In this document: positions 35,076 through 43,812 of the stretch, one piece after another
Position numbering within the stretch: position 1 is the first letter of the stretch
How the letters are laid out: every line of letters begins with the position of its first letter
DNA from: Pseudomonadota bacterium
GTDB taxonomy: Bacteria > Pseudomonadota > Alphaproteobacteria > Reyranellales > Reyranellaceae
Reading direction: 5' to 3'
Length of the DNA: 64,000 bases
NCBI GenBank assembly: GCA_018240745.1
Contig: JAFEFF010000056.1
Location: forward strand, 1 to 64,000
The notes under the pieces: model-generated
Databases searched by the model: none
Seen by the model: only the letters and a program-made list of their open reading frames with translations
What the model was told of the DNA's origin: nothing
Made by a program: the position numbers and the translations under genes

Positions 35076-36224
35076 ATGGCCCTTATCACCTATCTCACCC
35101 GCATCCAGTTCGACTTCGGGGCGCTGAAGCTGCTCGAGGCGGAGCTGCAGCTGCTCGGCATCCGCCGGCCGTTGATCGTTACCGACAAGGGTGTGATCGC
35201 CGCCGGCCTGTGGGGCAAGGTGAAGGAGCAGCTTCCCGGTAACATGCCAATCGCAATCTACGACGGCACGCCCGAGAATCCGACCGAAGCCGCCATGCGC
35301 GATGCGCTCGCCATGTACAAGGCCGAGGGGTGCGACGGCATCATCGCGATCGGCGGCGGCTCGCCGATGGATCTCGCCAAGGGCGTGGCGCTGATGGCGA
35401 CGCACCCCGGTGATTCGCTGCAGCCTTACGCGATGGTCGAGGGCGGGGCGGCCAAGATCACGGCCAGGGTCGCGCCGATCGTCGCCATCCCGACGACCGC
35501 GGGCACCGGCAGCGAAGTGAGCCGGGGCGGCGTGATCATCATGGATTCCGGCCGCAAGCTCGCGATCGGCAGCCCGCATCTGATCCCCAGGCTGGCGCTG
35601 ATCGATCCGGAGCTGACGATGAGCCTGCCGCCACATCTGACGGCCGGCACGGGCATGGACGCCTTCACCCACAACATCGAGTGCTACCTGTCGAACGCCT
35701 ACAACCCGCCCGCCGACGGCATCGCGCTCGATGGCCTGGAGAAGGCGTGGAAGTACGTCGAGCGCGCAACCAGGGACGGCTCCGACCGCGAGGCGCGCTA
35801 CAACATGGCGATGGCCGCGATGGAAGGCGCGATGGTCTTCCAGAAGGGCCTCGGCGCGGTGCATGCGCTCAGCCATCCGACGGGAGGGCTCAAGGGCTAT
35901 CGCCTGCATCACGGCACGCTGAACGCGGTCTATCTGCCGGCCGTGCTGCGCTTCAACGAGCCCGCGGTCGGCGACAAGTACAAGCGCGTGGCGGCGCTGA
36001 TGGGCTTGCCGGAGCGGGAGGCGAATGCGTCGGGCGTCGCCAACGCCGTCGCGGCGCTGAACGAGCGGCTCGGCATACCCAAGGGACTGGGTGCGATGGG
36101 GCTGAAGGGCGAGACGGTCGAGAAGATCGCCGATGGTGCGCTGGGCGATCACTGCCATCTCTCGACGCCGCGCCAGCCGACCCGGGCGCAGTACATCGAA
36201 CTCATCGAGCAAAGCTGGGGCTGA
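35076..36224 (+). CDS. Iron-containing (group III) alcohol dehydrogenase
   Basis: A 382-residue dehydrogenase. The NAD-binding GGGSPMDLAKG loop and TTAGTGSEVSRGGVI lie in the N-terminal domain. The metal-binding helical domain has GMDAFTHNIECYLS, GAVHALSHPTGG and the histidine pair in YRLHHGTLNAVYLP. It oxidises an alcohol or reduces an aldehyde with NAD(P). Start at ATG 35076 after GCGAGG. It is followed 3 bp later by an SDR gene, so the two may act on the same substrate. Confidence 0.88.
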   Translation: MALITYLTRIQFDFGALKLLEAELQLLGIRRPLIVTDKGVIAAGLWGKVKEQLPGNMPIAIYDGTPENPTEAAMRDALAMYKAEGCDGIIAIGGGSPMDLAKGVALMATHPGDSLQPYAMVEGGAAKITARVAPIVAIPTTAGTGSEVSRGGVIIMDSGRKLAIGSPHLIPRLALIDPELTMSLPPHLTAGTGMDAFTHNIECYLSNAYNPPADGIALDGLEKAWKYVERATRDGSDREARYNMAMAAMEGAMVFQKGLGAVHALSHPTGGLKGYRLHHGTLNAVYLPAVLRFNEPAVGDKYKRVAALMGLPEREANASGVANAVAALNERLGIPKGLGAMGLKGETVEKIADGALGDHCHLSTPRQPTRAQYIELIEQSWG

Positions 36225-36227
36225 AAC

Positions 36228-37007
36228 ATGAAAGTCAAGGACAAGGTCTGCGTCGTCACCGGCGCTGCCGGTGGCATCGGCGAGGCGATCGCGCGGCGCT
36301 ATGCCAAGGAGGGCGCCAAGGGCGTGGTCGTGGCCGATATGGACCGCAAGCGACTCGAGGCGGTGGCGAAGGACATCAAGGGTGTCGCCGTTACCTGCGA
36401 TGTCGGCCGCGAAGCCGACATCCGTCATCTGATCGCCGAGGCCGAGCGGCACTATGGGCCCGTCGATGTGTTCTTCTCCAACGCCGGAATCGGCCGCGGC
36501 GGGCACGAGGACGCCAGCGACAGGGACTGGGCCGACAGCTGGGCAATCCACGTCATGGCACATGTCTATGCCGCGCGCGCTCTGGTGCCGGGCATGCTGG
36601 AGCGCAAGTCGGGCTACCTGCTCAACACCGCGAGCGCCGCCGGCCTGCTCGCCTCGATGGGCTCGGCGCCTTACGGCGTCACCAAGCATGCCGGCGTGGC
36701 GCTCGCCGAGCACCTTTCGATCCAGTACGGCGACAAGGGCATCGTCGTATCGGTGCTCTGCCCGCAGGCAGTCGATACCAATATGCTGCGCATGGCCGGG
36801 GCGACCGCGGCATCGGTCGACGGCGTGCTCAACACCGATGCGGTGGCGCAAACGGTGATCGAGGCGATGGACGCCGAGACCTTCCTGATCCTGCCGCATC
36901 CGGAGGTGAAGGAGTACATGGCGCGCAAGCTCGACCGCGACCGCTGGCTGCGCGGCATGCGCCGTCTGCGCGACAAGACGGGGGAGGGGCAGCGCAAGCG
37001 CTCCTGA
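36228..37007 (+). CDS. Short-chain dehydrogenase/reductase (1)
   Basis: A 259-residue classical SDR. The cofactor motif is TGAAGGIG (11-18), NAGIG at 85-89, and the catalytic residues are Ser136, Tyr149 and Lys153 (YGVTK). It lacks the usual TGG..D C-terminal end and instead ends in a basic tail after EYMARKLDRDRWLRGMRRL, as in some NADP-dependent SDRs of about 260 residues. It is coupled to the alcohol dehydrogenase gene and so may use its product. Confidence 0.88.
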   Translation: MKVKDKVCVVTGAAGGIGEAIARRYAKEGAKGVVVADMDRKRLEAVAKDIKGVAVTCDVGREADIRHLIAEAERHYGPVDVFFSNAGIGRGGHEDASDRDWADSWAIHVMAHVYAARALVPGMLERKSGYLLNTASAAGLLASMGSAPYGVTKHAGVALAEHLSIQYGDKGIVVSVLCPQAVDTNMLRMAGATAASVDGVLNTDAVAQTVIEAMDAETFLILPHPEVKEYMARKLDRDRWLRGMRRLRDKTGEGQRKRS

Positions 37008-37068
37008 GAGTCGACTGTCCGGCTGTGGCCGTCGTAGGCCTCGGCGCGGGCCGGGACGGAGTTCCAGG

Positions 37069-37917
37069 CTACGCCGCGCGCTGCTGCTCGCCGGCGTCCT
37101 GCATGATGGTGACTCGCCAGTGGATGCGCTGCTCCTCGATCGGGTAGCCGCCGGTCGCGGAGTGCAGGGCGCAGCGATTGTCCCAGATCACGATATCGCC
37201 GACCTGCCACTTGTGGCGGTACTGCGCCGTGGTCTGGGTCATGTGATCGGTCAACTCGGCGATCAGCGCCTCGCTGTCGGCGTCGCTCACGCCCTGGATG
37301 CGGGTGATGTGATAGGGGTTGGCGTAGAGCGACGTGCGGCCGGTCTCCTCGTGCAGCCGCACGATCGGATGCACCGCCGGCGGGCGGTTGCGATCCTCGG
37401 GGTCGAGCAGTTCGTTGCCGCGCCGGCCGCGGCCGCCATAGACGTGCTCGGCTTTCAGCCCCTGGATGCGCTGCTTCAGGCTCGCCGGCAGCGTCTCGTA
37501 GGCGTCGTACATGCTGGCGAACAGGGTATCGCCGCCGTACGACGGGATCGCGATGCCGTAGAGCTGGGTCGCCTTGCAGATCTCCTGGTCCCACGGCGAA
37601 TCGGTGTGCCAGCCGCCGCCGCGATCGTAGATCGTCTTGTCGACCTTACCGTCGGGCTTGCGCGTGCCGACGCCCATCACCGTGAGCTCGGGATACTCGG
37701 CATGACGCGTTCGCTTGACGCGATGCGGCTTCAGGCGGCCAAAGCGGCCCGAGTAGGCGAGGAACTCGGGAATGGTGAGGTTCTGGCCGCGCACCACCAG
37801 CACGACGCCGTCGAGCCATGCGCGGTAGAGTGCGTTCCAGTCCGAGTCGGAGAGCGAACGGACATCGACATCGGTGGCGATCGCCCCGATGCGCGGGTCG
37901 GGCTTGTCGATCTTCAT
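37069..37917 (-). CDS. TauD/TfdA-family Fe(II)/2-oxoglutarate dioxygenase (2)
   Basis: A 282-residue TauD-type enzyme. Facial triad His104/Asp106 (GWHTDSPW) and His252 (NRCALHSATG); Arg268 (HWRVT) is the 2-oxoglutarate ligand. The core VVLVVRGQNLTIPEFL and the VHPIVRLHEETGRTSLYAN block are typical of TauD/TfdA. The substrate may be a sulfonate, an aryloxyacetate or another acid. It is convergent with the SDR gene and 45 bp downstream of the zinc-ribbon-like gene. Confidence 0.88.
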   Translation of the reverse strand: MKIDKPDPRIGAIATDVDVRSLSDSDWNALYRAWLDGVVLVVRGQNLTIPEFLAYSGRFGRLKPHRVKRTRHAEYPELTVMGVGTRKPDGKVDKTIYDRGGGWHTDSPWDQEICKATQLYGIAIPSYGGDTLFASMYDAYETLPASLKQRIQGLKAEHVYGGRGRRGNELLDPEDRNRPPAVHPIVRLHEETGRTSLYANPYHITRIQGVSDADSEALIAELTDHMTQTTAQYRHKWQVGDIVIWDNRCALHSATGGYPIEEQRIHWRVTIMQDAGEQQRAA

Positions 37918-37962
37918 GCCGCGAGCATAGCACTTCCCGGGCCTGACGTTCGTCCTTCGACT

Positions 37963-38730
37963 CTATTCCAGGCGATCGAGTCCGAGCTCTTGCATCACGG
38001 CCGCCAGCGGCTTGGCCTCGACCAGCAGGCCCTGGCGCTCGTATCGGCCACGCCTCTTGCTGAACCGCACGACCACGGCGGTTCTGGCGCTCTTCGCCTT
38101 CACGCGGCGCGTGAGCAGCGCGTTGCCAGAGGGCAGGAACTCGAGGTCGCCGAGCTTGGCGCAGCTCAGGCAGGCCGGGCCAGGCGGTTCCATGATCAGC
38201 AGGCCGCCGGTGCCGCCGCACCGATGGCATTTCCAACCCTTGTTCAGGGGCTGGATGACCACGAGCTCCGGCGGGCGGTTCGCCTCCTCCACCAGGCGCT
38301 CGCGCTTCTTCTCTGGCAGATCCGGCGAGATCCAATGCGTCCGGTACTGCTCCTCGACGGCAGGATCGCCGCTGCGGCTGAAGCGCAGGGGCGGCCGCTG
38401 CGGCGTACGGGCGATGTAGGCGGCAGGGCTCGCGGACAGGCCCTTCGTTTCCGCCCACGAGCGGAACAGGCGCATCGCTTCCGCGAGGCGCGGCGGAGCC
38501 GTCAAGATGGCGCCTTCGAGACATTCGATCTGACCGCGCCGCCATGCCGCTGCGGTATTGGGGTTGAGCCATCCCATGCCGAGAAGGACATCGACGAAGC
38601 TCGCATGGCCCTGCTCGGCGAGCACAGCTTCCGCAGCGTGCGCGACGCGTTCGGCAAGCGGCCTCTTGCGGTGCCGGGTCATGATGAGCGGAGTTTGTCG
38701 CTCCGGCCGTGGCAAGGCAAGATCATCCAT
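37963..38730 (-). CDS. Unknown protein with CxxC zinc-ribbon-like centre
   Basis: Up to 255 residues from ATG 38730, or 239 from ATG 38682 (MTRHRKRPLAERVA), which I slightly prefer because conserved-looking sequence begins there. The N-terminal half is helical (AEAVLAEQGHASFVDVLLGMGW). A central motif CHRCGGTGG ... CLSCAKLGDLEFL looks like a metal-binding treble-cysteine pair. The C-terminus KSARTAVVVRFSKRRGRYERQG is basic. I recall similar N-terminal regions in longer proteins carrying DUF2293, and that domain is absent here, so the gene may be a shortened form. Function unknown. Confidence 0.65.
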   Translation of the reverse strand: MDDLALPRPERQTPLIMTRHRKRPLAERVAHAAEAVLAEQGHASFVDVLLGMGWLNPNTAAAWRRGQIECLEGAILTAPPRLAEAMRLFRSWAETKGLSASPAAYIARTPQRPPLRFSRSGDPAVEEQYRTHWISPDLPEKKRERLVEEANRPPELVVIQPLNKGWKCHRCGGTGGLLIMEPPGPACLSCAKLGDLEFLPSGNALLTRRVKAKSARTAVVVRFSKRRGRYERQGLLVEAKPLAAVMQELGLDRLE

Positions 38731-38917
38731 GGCCGAAAAGCTCGCCGGTATCGAGACCTACCTGCTGCCGCTCGATCAAGCGACGCCCGAGGCGCTGCGC
38801 GTCAGGCTCGCGTCGCAGATCTCGCTGTGGACGCCGATCATCGAGAGGGCCGGCGTTCAGGTGAAGAATTCAGGTCACCGCGAGCCTTCAGTTGCCGATG
38901 ATCCAGGGCGCGCCTGA
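38730..38917 (+). pseudogene. Possible relic of a TctC-type (Bug) binding protein C-terminus
   Basis: The frame from ATG 38730 reads MAEKLAGIETYLLPLDQ then TPEALRVRLASQISLW and TPIIERAGVQ. This resembles the last 35-40 residues of tripartite tricarboxylate transporter binding proteins (PEEF...SEIARWAPVIKAAGI). The rest of such a gene is missing, and after about 38863 the frame simply runs into the antisense of the dehydrogenase gene. It is a relic if the similarity is real; a chance reading cannot be excluded. Confidence 0.35.
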
Positions 38918-39952
38918 CGCGATAGCGATCTCGCGCACCTTGGCGAGGAGGTTGGGGCCGACGGGAATGCCGGTCTTCATGCGCTCCGCCGCGATGCGCC
39001 GCTCGGGGTCGCCCGCGACCTGCACCGGCTTGGCGGAATCGGCCGGCTTTGTCGCGCGCAGCGTGTCGCAGAAGGCGGCGACATCGGCGCGAAACTCGGC
39101 GATGTCGCGGAACATGCCGGGATCGAGCGCCAGGAAGAAGTGTCCGATGTCGATCGGGCCGGGCTTCGCGTTGCGCGTCGGGTCGGTCACCATCAGGCCG
39201 CCGGACAGCGCCGAGCTCAGGATGTTGACCATGGCGCCGAGCCCATAGCCCTTGTGGCTGCTGCCTTCGGGTGTGCCGCCAAGCGGGGTCATGAAGCCGC
39301 CCTTGCTGACCTCCTTCGGATCGTTGCTGGGTTGGCCGTCCTTGGTGACCAGCCAGCCCGTCGGCGCGGGCAGGTTCTCGTTCGCCTTGTTGCGGATCTT
39401 GCCGGCGGCGACGGTCGTGGTCGCCATGTCGAGCAGGAACGGCTGGCCGGGTTTGCCGGGCGCTGCGAAAGCGATGGGATCGGTGCCGAGCCGCGCCTGG
39501 GCGCCATGGGTGGGCGCGACCTGGATGCCGCTCGCGGAGGTCGTGACCATGCCGATCAGGTCGGACTCGACGGCCATCAGCGCATAGAAGCCGCAGGCGC
39601 CGAAGTGGCCGGAACTGCGCACCGCCGCGACGCCGATGCCGGTCTTCCTCGCCTTCTCGATGGCCATCTCCATGCCGCGCCGCGCGTTGGGATGGCCGAG
39701 CCCGCCGCCGCCATCGATAAGCACCGAGACCGGCGTTTCCTTCACCACCTTCGGCTCGGCGCGGATGTCGAGCTTGTTGCTGCGCCGTCGCTCGTCGTAG
39801 GGCGGCACCATCGAGATGCCGTGCGTGTCGATGCCGTGCAGGTCGGCCCAGCTCATGATCTCGGCGGTGCTGGCCGCCGTCGGCGCCGGCATGCCCCAGG
39901 CCTGCAGGATCAGCTCGAGCTGCTTGCGATGGGTCTCGTAGGAGGCGGGCAT
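38888..39952 (-). CDS. Malate/L-lactate dehydrogenase family oxidoreductase (Ldh2)
   Basis: A 354-residue NAD(P)-dependent dehydrogenase of the Ldh2/MDH2 family, unrelated in fold to classical LDH. Typical blocks are SWADLHGIDTHGISMVPPY (catalytic-His region), VRSSGHFGACGFYAL, GTDPIAFAAPG, HKGYGLGAMVNILS and DPGMFRD. Relatives reduce 2-keto acids such as oxaloacetate, 2,3-diketogulonate, ureidoglycolate or sulfolactate. Start at ATG 39952. It follows the SMP-30 lactonase gene on the same strand with a palindromic repeat between them, so it may act on a sugar-acid product. Confidence 0.88.
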   Translation of the reverse strand: MPASYETHRKQLELILQAWGMPAPTAASTAEIMSWADLHGIDTHGISMVPPYDERRRSNKLDIRAEPKVVKETPVSVLIDGGGGLGHPNARRGMEMAIEKARKTGIGVAAVRSSGHFGACGFYALMAVESDLIGMVTTSASGIQVAPTHGAQARLGTDPIAFAAPGKPGQPFLLDMATTTVAAGKIRNKANENLPAPTGWLVTKDGQPSNDPKEVSKGGFMTPLGGTPEGSSHKGYGLGAMVNILSSALSGGLMVTDPTRNAKPGPIDIGHFFLALDPGMFRDIAEFRADVAAFCDTLRATKPADSAKPVQVAGDPERRIAAERMKTGIPVGPNLLAKVREIAIASGAPWIIGN

Positions 39953-39963
39953 TTGTTGGGTTC

Positions 39964-40048
39964 CTTGTGCTGGGGGCGCGCCACTCCAGTGGCGCGATCA
40001 TGATTCATGAGAAGACGCGCCACTGGAGTGGCGCGCCCCCGGCGCAAG
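39964..40048. repeat. Palindromic repeat family B, second copy
   Basis: GGGGGCGCGCC... (39972-39996) pairs perfectly with 40016-40040 over 25 bp. The outer 8 bp (39964-39971 with 40041-40048) pair with two G-T wobbles, around a 19-bp spacer. The arms match the copy at 31276-31360. It fills the junction between the lactonase stop and the dehydrogenase start. Confidence 0.85.
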
Positions 40049-40049
40049 A

Positions 40050-41003
40050 CTAGCCGCCGGCGACGCCCTGCGCCTCGACATAGAGCGCGTAGACGGACTG
40101 GCTCGCCGTCATGAACAGGCGGTTGCGCTTCCTGCCGCCGAAGCAGAGGTTGGCGCAACGCTCGGGCAGCAGGATGCGGCCGATCAGCGTGCGGTCGGGC
40201 GCGAACACGGCGACGCCATCCTGGCCTTCGCCTCCCGAGAAGCCCGCCCAGACATTGCCCTCGGTGTCGACGCGAATCCCGTCGGCGAAACCCGGCGAGG
40301 CGTCGAAGAACAGCCGGCCGTTCACCGCCTTGCCGTCGACCATGTCGTAGACATGCGTGGTCCGCGGGCCGTCCGGCGTGTCGACGACATAGAGCTTCGA
40401 TTCGTCGGGCGAGAAGGCGAGCCCGTTCGGCCGCTCCATATCGCCCACCGCAATCGTGAGCTTTCCGCTCTCGGGATCGAGCTTGTAGACGCGGTACGGC
40501 ATCTCCTTCGGCGCCTTGTCGCCGAGATAGTTGCCGCGGATTCCCGCGCCGTTGTCGCTGAACCAGATCGTGCCGTCGGACTTCACGACCACGTCGTTCG
40601 GGCCGGTGAGCCGGGTGCCCTCGAAGTTGTCGGCCAGCACGGTGACCGTGCCGTCGTGCTCGGTGCGCGTCAGCGTCCGGCTGCCGAGCTCGCAACTGAT
40701 CAGCCGGCCCTGGCGGTCGCGCGTGTTGCCGTCGGGATAGCCCGCGGGATTGCGCAGGGTCGCGACCGCGCCGGTGATCTCGTCCCAGCGCACCAGCGCA
40801 TCGTTGGGAATGTCCGAGAACAGCAGGTACCGGCCGTCGCCGTACCAGGCCGGGCCTTCGGTGAAGCGAAAGCCGGTGGCAATGCGCTCGATCGCGGCCA
40901 TCGGCACCACCAGATGCCGGAAGCGCCTGTCCAGCACGACCACGTCCGGATCGGGATAGCGGATCGGCGCCGACGACTGCCAGCGCGACGGATCAGAGAC
41001 CAT
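40050..41003 (-). CDS. SMP-30/gluconolactonase family protein
   Basis: A 317-residue six-bladed beta-propeller hydrolase. Family blocks are RFTEGPAWYGDGRYLLFSD (Glu metal ligand), LTGPNDVVVKSDGTIWFSDN (Asn ligand), ERPNGLAFSPDESKLYVVDT (Asn/Asp ligands) and DGIRVDTEGNVWAG. It opens a sugar lactone such as gluconolactone with a divalent metal. Start at ATG 41003 with a strong GGAGG site. The 3' end directly touches palindromic repeat B. It is followed by the Ldh2-type dehydrogenase and is divergent from an SDR. Confidence 0.88.
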   Translation of the reverse strand: MVSDPSRWQSSAPIRYPDPDVVVLDRRFRHLVVPMAAIERIATGFRFTEGPAWYGDGRYLLFSDIPNDALVRWDEITGAVATLRNPAGYPDGNTRDRQGRLISCELGSRTLTRTEHDGTVTVLADNFEGTRLTGPNDVVVKSDGTIWFSDNGAGIRGNYLGDKAPKEMPYRVYKLDPESGKLTIAVGDMERPNGLAFSPDESKLYVVDTPDGPRTTHVYDMVDGKAVNGRLFFDASPGFADGIRVDTEGNVWAGFSGGEGQDGVAVFAPDRTLIGRILLPERCANLCFGGRKRNRLFMTASQSVYALYVEAQGVAGG

Positions 41004-41090
41004 GGCTGTTTCCTCCCGCGCCGGAGTGGACACCGATATGCTGCCGTCTGCAAACTGCGACGAACGAACGGCATCGGGAGAAATCGCATC

Positions 41091-41837
41091 ATGAAAATCG
41101 ACTTCACGGGCAGGAAGGCGATCGTCTGCGGCGGCAGCCGCGGCATCGGCAAGGCGATCGCCCTCGGCATCGCCGAAGCGGGCGGCGACGTCTCGATCTG
41201 TGCCCGCGACGTCGCGACGCTCGAGAAGACCAAGGCGGAGATCGCCAAGCACGGCCACAAGGTCCACGTCGCCAGTGTCGATCTCGCAAAGGGCGATGCG
41301 GTGCGTGCCTATGTGAAGGAGGCGGTGGCTGCGCTGGACGGGCTCGACGTGCTGGTCAACAACGCCTCGGCGTTCGGCAACACGGACGACGACAAGGGTT
41401 GGACCTCGAGCCTGCAGATCGACATGCTGGCGATCGTTCATGCGACGCAGGAGGCGCTGCCGGCGCTGCAGAAGTCCAAGGGCAGCGTGGTCAACATCTC
41501 CTCGATCTCGGCGCATCATCCGGCGGCGCGTCAGCCGCCCTACGGCGCGATCAAGGCGGCGGTGATCCACTACACCACGACGCAGGCAGCGATGTATGCC
41601 AAGGACCTGGTGCGGGTGAACTGCATCGCCCCGGGCTCGATCGAGTTCCCGGGCGGTGTGTGGGACCGGCGCAAGACGGACAATCCGACGCTCTACAACA
41701 ACACCCTGAAGTCGATCCCGTTCGGCCGCATGGGCCTGCCGGAGGAAGTGGCGAATGTCGCGCTGTTCCTGGCCTCCCCGCTCGCCTCCTGGGTGACCGG
41801 CCAGACGATTGCCGTGGCCGGCGCGCAGGGTCTTTAA
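41091..41837 (+). CDS. Short-chain dehydrogenase/reductase (2)
   Basis: A 248-residue classical SDR. The cofactor motif is GGSRGIG (14-20), NNAS at 90-93, and the active site has Ser in SSIS (about 138), Tyr151 and Lys155 (YGAIK). The C-terminal ASWVTGQTIAVAGAQGL is the standard TG...AxDGG-like end with AGAQG. The stop overlaps the start of the amidohydrolase by one base (TAATG). It is probably a dehydrogenase in the same pathway as the next two genes. Confidence 0.88.
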   Translation: MKIDFTGRKAIVCGGSRGIGKAIALGIAEAGGDVSICARDVATLEKTKAEIAKHGHKVHVASVDLAKGDAVRAYVKEAVAALDGLDVLVNNASAFGNTDDDKGWTSSLQIDMLAIVHATQEALPALQKSKGSVVNISSISAHHPAARQPPYGAIKAAVIHYTTTQAAMYAKDLVRVNCIAPGSIEFPGGVWDRRKTDNPTLYNNTLKSIPFGRMGLPEEVANVALFLASPLASWVTGQTIAVAGAQGL

Positions 41838-42892
41838 TGGCCGCCATGGCACCAAAGGACTCGCAGATCAGCGCGCACCTGGCCGTGCGGCCGGATTGGC
41901 TGGCCAGCCGCCGCGAGGAGGCGCTCGAGCCCGGCCTGCCGATCGTCGATCCGCACCATCATCTGATCGACCGGCCGGAAAGCGGGACGTACCTGCTGCC
42001 GGACCTGCTGGCCGACATTGCCGGCGGCGGCCACGACATCATCGCCACGGTGTATCTCGAATGGCTGTCGATGTATCGCGCCGACGGGCCGGTCGAGATG
42101 CGGCCGATCGGCGAGATCGAATTCGCCAATGGCGTCGCGGCGATGAGCGCCAGCGGCGGCTACGGCAAGCCGCGCGTCTGCGCCGGCATCGTCGGGCATG
42201 CCGACCTCGCGCTCGGCGCGCCCGTGAGGAAGGTGCTGGAGGCGATGGTCGTGGCGGGCGGCGGCCGGTTCCGCGGCATCCGTCACATCGCCTCCATGGA
42301 TCCGGATCAGGCCGCGTGGGGGGCCACCGCCGTCCGGCCGATGGGCCTGCTGCGCGACAGCAAAGTGCGCGAAGGCTTCGCGCAACTGGCGCCGCTCGGC
42401 CTCAGCTTCGACGCCTGGGTCTACCATCCGCAGCTCGGCGACGTCGTCGACCTGGCACGCGCTTTCCCGCAGACGCCGATCTGCCTCAACCATGTCGGCG
42501 GCGCGATCGGGCTCGGCCGCTACAAGGGCAAGCGCGACGAGGTCTTCGCCGAGTGGAGCCAGCGCATCCGCGAGTTGGCGGCGTGTCCCAACGTGTGGGT
42601 GAAGCTGGGCGGCCTCGGCATGAAGATGTTCGGCTTCGACGTGCATGAGGGCAAGTTGCCGCCGGGATCCGAGCAGCTCGCGACCCTCTGGCGGCCCTAC
42701 ATCGAGACCTGCATCACGGCCTTCGGTGCCAACCGGGCGATGTTCGAAAGCAACTTCCCGGTCGACAAGGGCTCGTACAGTTACGGCGTGTACTGGAATG
42801 CCTGCAAGCGACTGGCACAGGGCGCGAGTGCCGCCGAGAAGGCTGATCTGTTCCAAGGGTCTGCCTCGCGATTCTATCGCCTGGGCATTTGA
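41837..42892 (+). CDS. Amidohydrolase 2 family (TIM-barrel) hydrolase
   Basis: A 351-residue protein of the amidohydrolase-related family (PF04909). The first metal-binding motif is DPHHHLID (about 37-44), later RGIRHIASMD, NHVGGAIGLGRY and the C-terminal ESNFPVDKGSY, where the last acidic ligand of this family lies. Relatives include 2-pyrone-4,6-dicarboxylate hydrolase and decarboxylases. It is translationally coupled to the SDR (1-bp overlap) and followed 11 bp later by a TauD-type dioxygenase, forming a three-gene catabolic unit. Confidence 0.87.
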   Translation: MAAMAPKDSQISAHLAVRPDWLASRREEALEPGLPIVDPHHHLIDRPESGTYLLPDLLADIAGGGHDIIATVYLEWLSMYRADGPVEMRPIGEIEFANGVAAMSASGGYGKPRVCAGIVGHADLALGAPVRKVLEAMVVAGGGRFRGIRHIASMDPDQAAWGATAVRPMGLLRDSKVREGFAQLAPLGLSFDAWVYHPQLGDVVDLARAFPQTPICLNHVGGAIGLGRYKGKRDEVFAEWSQRIRELAACPNVWVKLGGLGMKMFGFDVHEGKLPPGSEQLATLWRPYIETCITAFGANRAMFESNFPVDKGSYSYGVYWNACKRLAQGASAAEKADLFQGSASRFYRLGI

Positions 42893-42903
42893 GGGAGTCC
42901 CCG

Positions 42904-43746
42904 ATGAGCACCATCACAGTCACCCCGATCGCCGGCTCGCTCGGCGCAGAGGTGTGCGGCGTCGACCTGCGCACCATGGACAACAGCGCTTGGGCCACCG
43001 TCCACCAGGCATTTCTCGACCACAAGGTGATCGCGATCCGCGGCCAGGATCTCGGCCCGCAGGACATGATGGATGTCGGCGCGCGGTTCGGCGAGCCCAA
43101 CCACTATCCGTTCGTGAAGGGGCTCGACGGTTTCCCGTTCCTGTTCGACGTGATCAAGGAGCCCGGCGAGAAGCGCAACTTCGGGGGCGGCTGGCACTCC
43201 GACACGACCTACATGAAGGCGCCGCCGATGGCGACCTTGCTGTACGCACTCGAGACGCCGCAGAGGGGTGGCGACACGCTCTATTGCGACATGGTGGCGG
43301 CCTACGAGTCGCTGACGCCGAAGATGAAGGAGATGCTCGGCAGCCTGAACGGCGTGTTCAGCGCCGGCCTGAAGAACTCGGGCGGCCGCTCGCTGCATCA
43401 TGCGCAGATCGGCGCCATGAAGGTGACCGCGGGGGAGACGGCCGACACCTACGAGGCCGTGCATCCGATCGTGCGCACCGTCGAGGAGACCGGCCAGAAG
43501 GCGATCTACTGCAGCAAGGTCCACACCACGCATTTCGAGGGCATGACCGGCGACGAGAGCCAGCCGCTGATCGAGTGGCTGGTCGAGCACGCGACGCGGC
43601 CGGAATTCACCTGCCGCGTGCACTGGGAGCCCGGCACGCTGACGGTCTGGGACAATCGGCGCGTCATGCACAATGCCATCAACGACTATCATGGCATGCG
43701 CCGTCACATGCGGCGGCTCACCTCGGGGCCGACCGTTCCGGTCTGA
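42904..43746 (+). CDS. TauD/TfdA-family Fe(II)/2-oxoglutarate dioxygenase (3)
   Basis: A 280-residue TauD-like dioxygenase. Triad His98/Asp100 (GWHSDTTY) and His256 (NRRVMHNAI); a C-terminal Arg (HGMRR) binds 2-oxoglutarate. The start MSTITVTPIAGSLGAEVCGVDL is the classic TauD beginning. Start ATG 42904 after GGGAG. It closes the SDR-amidohydrolase-dioxygenase unit. Substrate unknown; relatives act on taurine, alkyl sulfates or aryloxyalkanoates. Confidence 0.9.
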   Translation: MSTITVTPIAGSLGAEVCGVDLRTMDNSAWATVHQAFLDHKVIAIRGQDLGPQDMMDVGARFGEPNHYPFVKGLDGFPFLFDVIKEPGEKRNFGGGWHSDTTYMKAPPMATLLYALETPQRGGDTLYCDMVAAYESLTPKMKEMLGSLNGVFSAGLKNSGGRSLHHAQIGAMKVTAGETADTYEAVHPIVRTVEETGQKAIYCSKVHTTHFEGMTGDESQPLIEWLVEHATRPEFTCRVHWEPGTLTVWDNRRVMHNAINDYHGMRRHMRRLTSGPTVPV

Positions 43747-43812
43747 GCGCATTCGAATGCAAATAGTGCGACCCTGATTTGGCCGCACTTCCCTGATCAA
43801 TCTCGCCGAACG

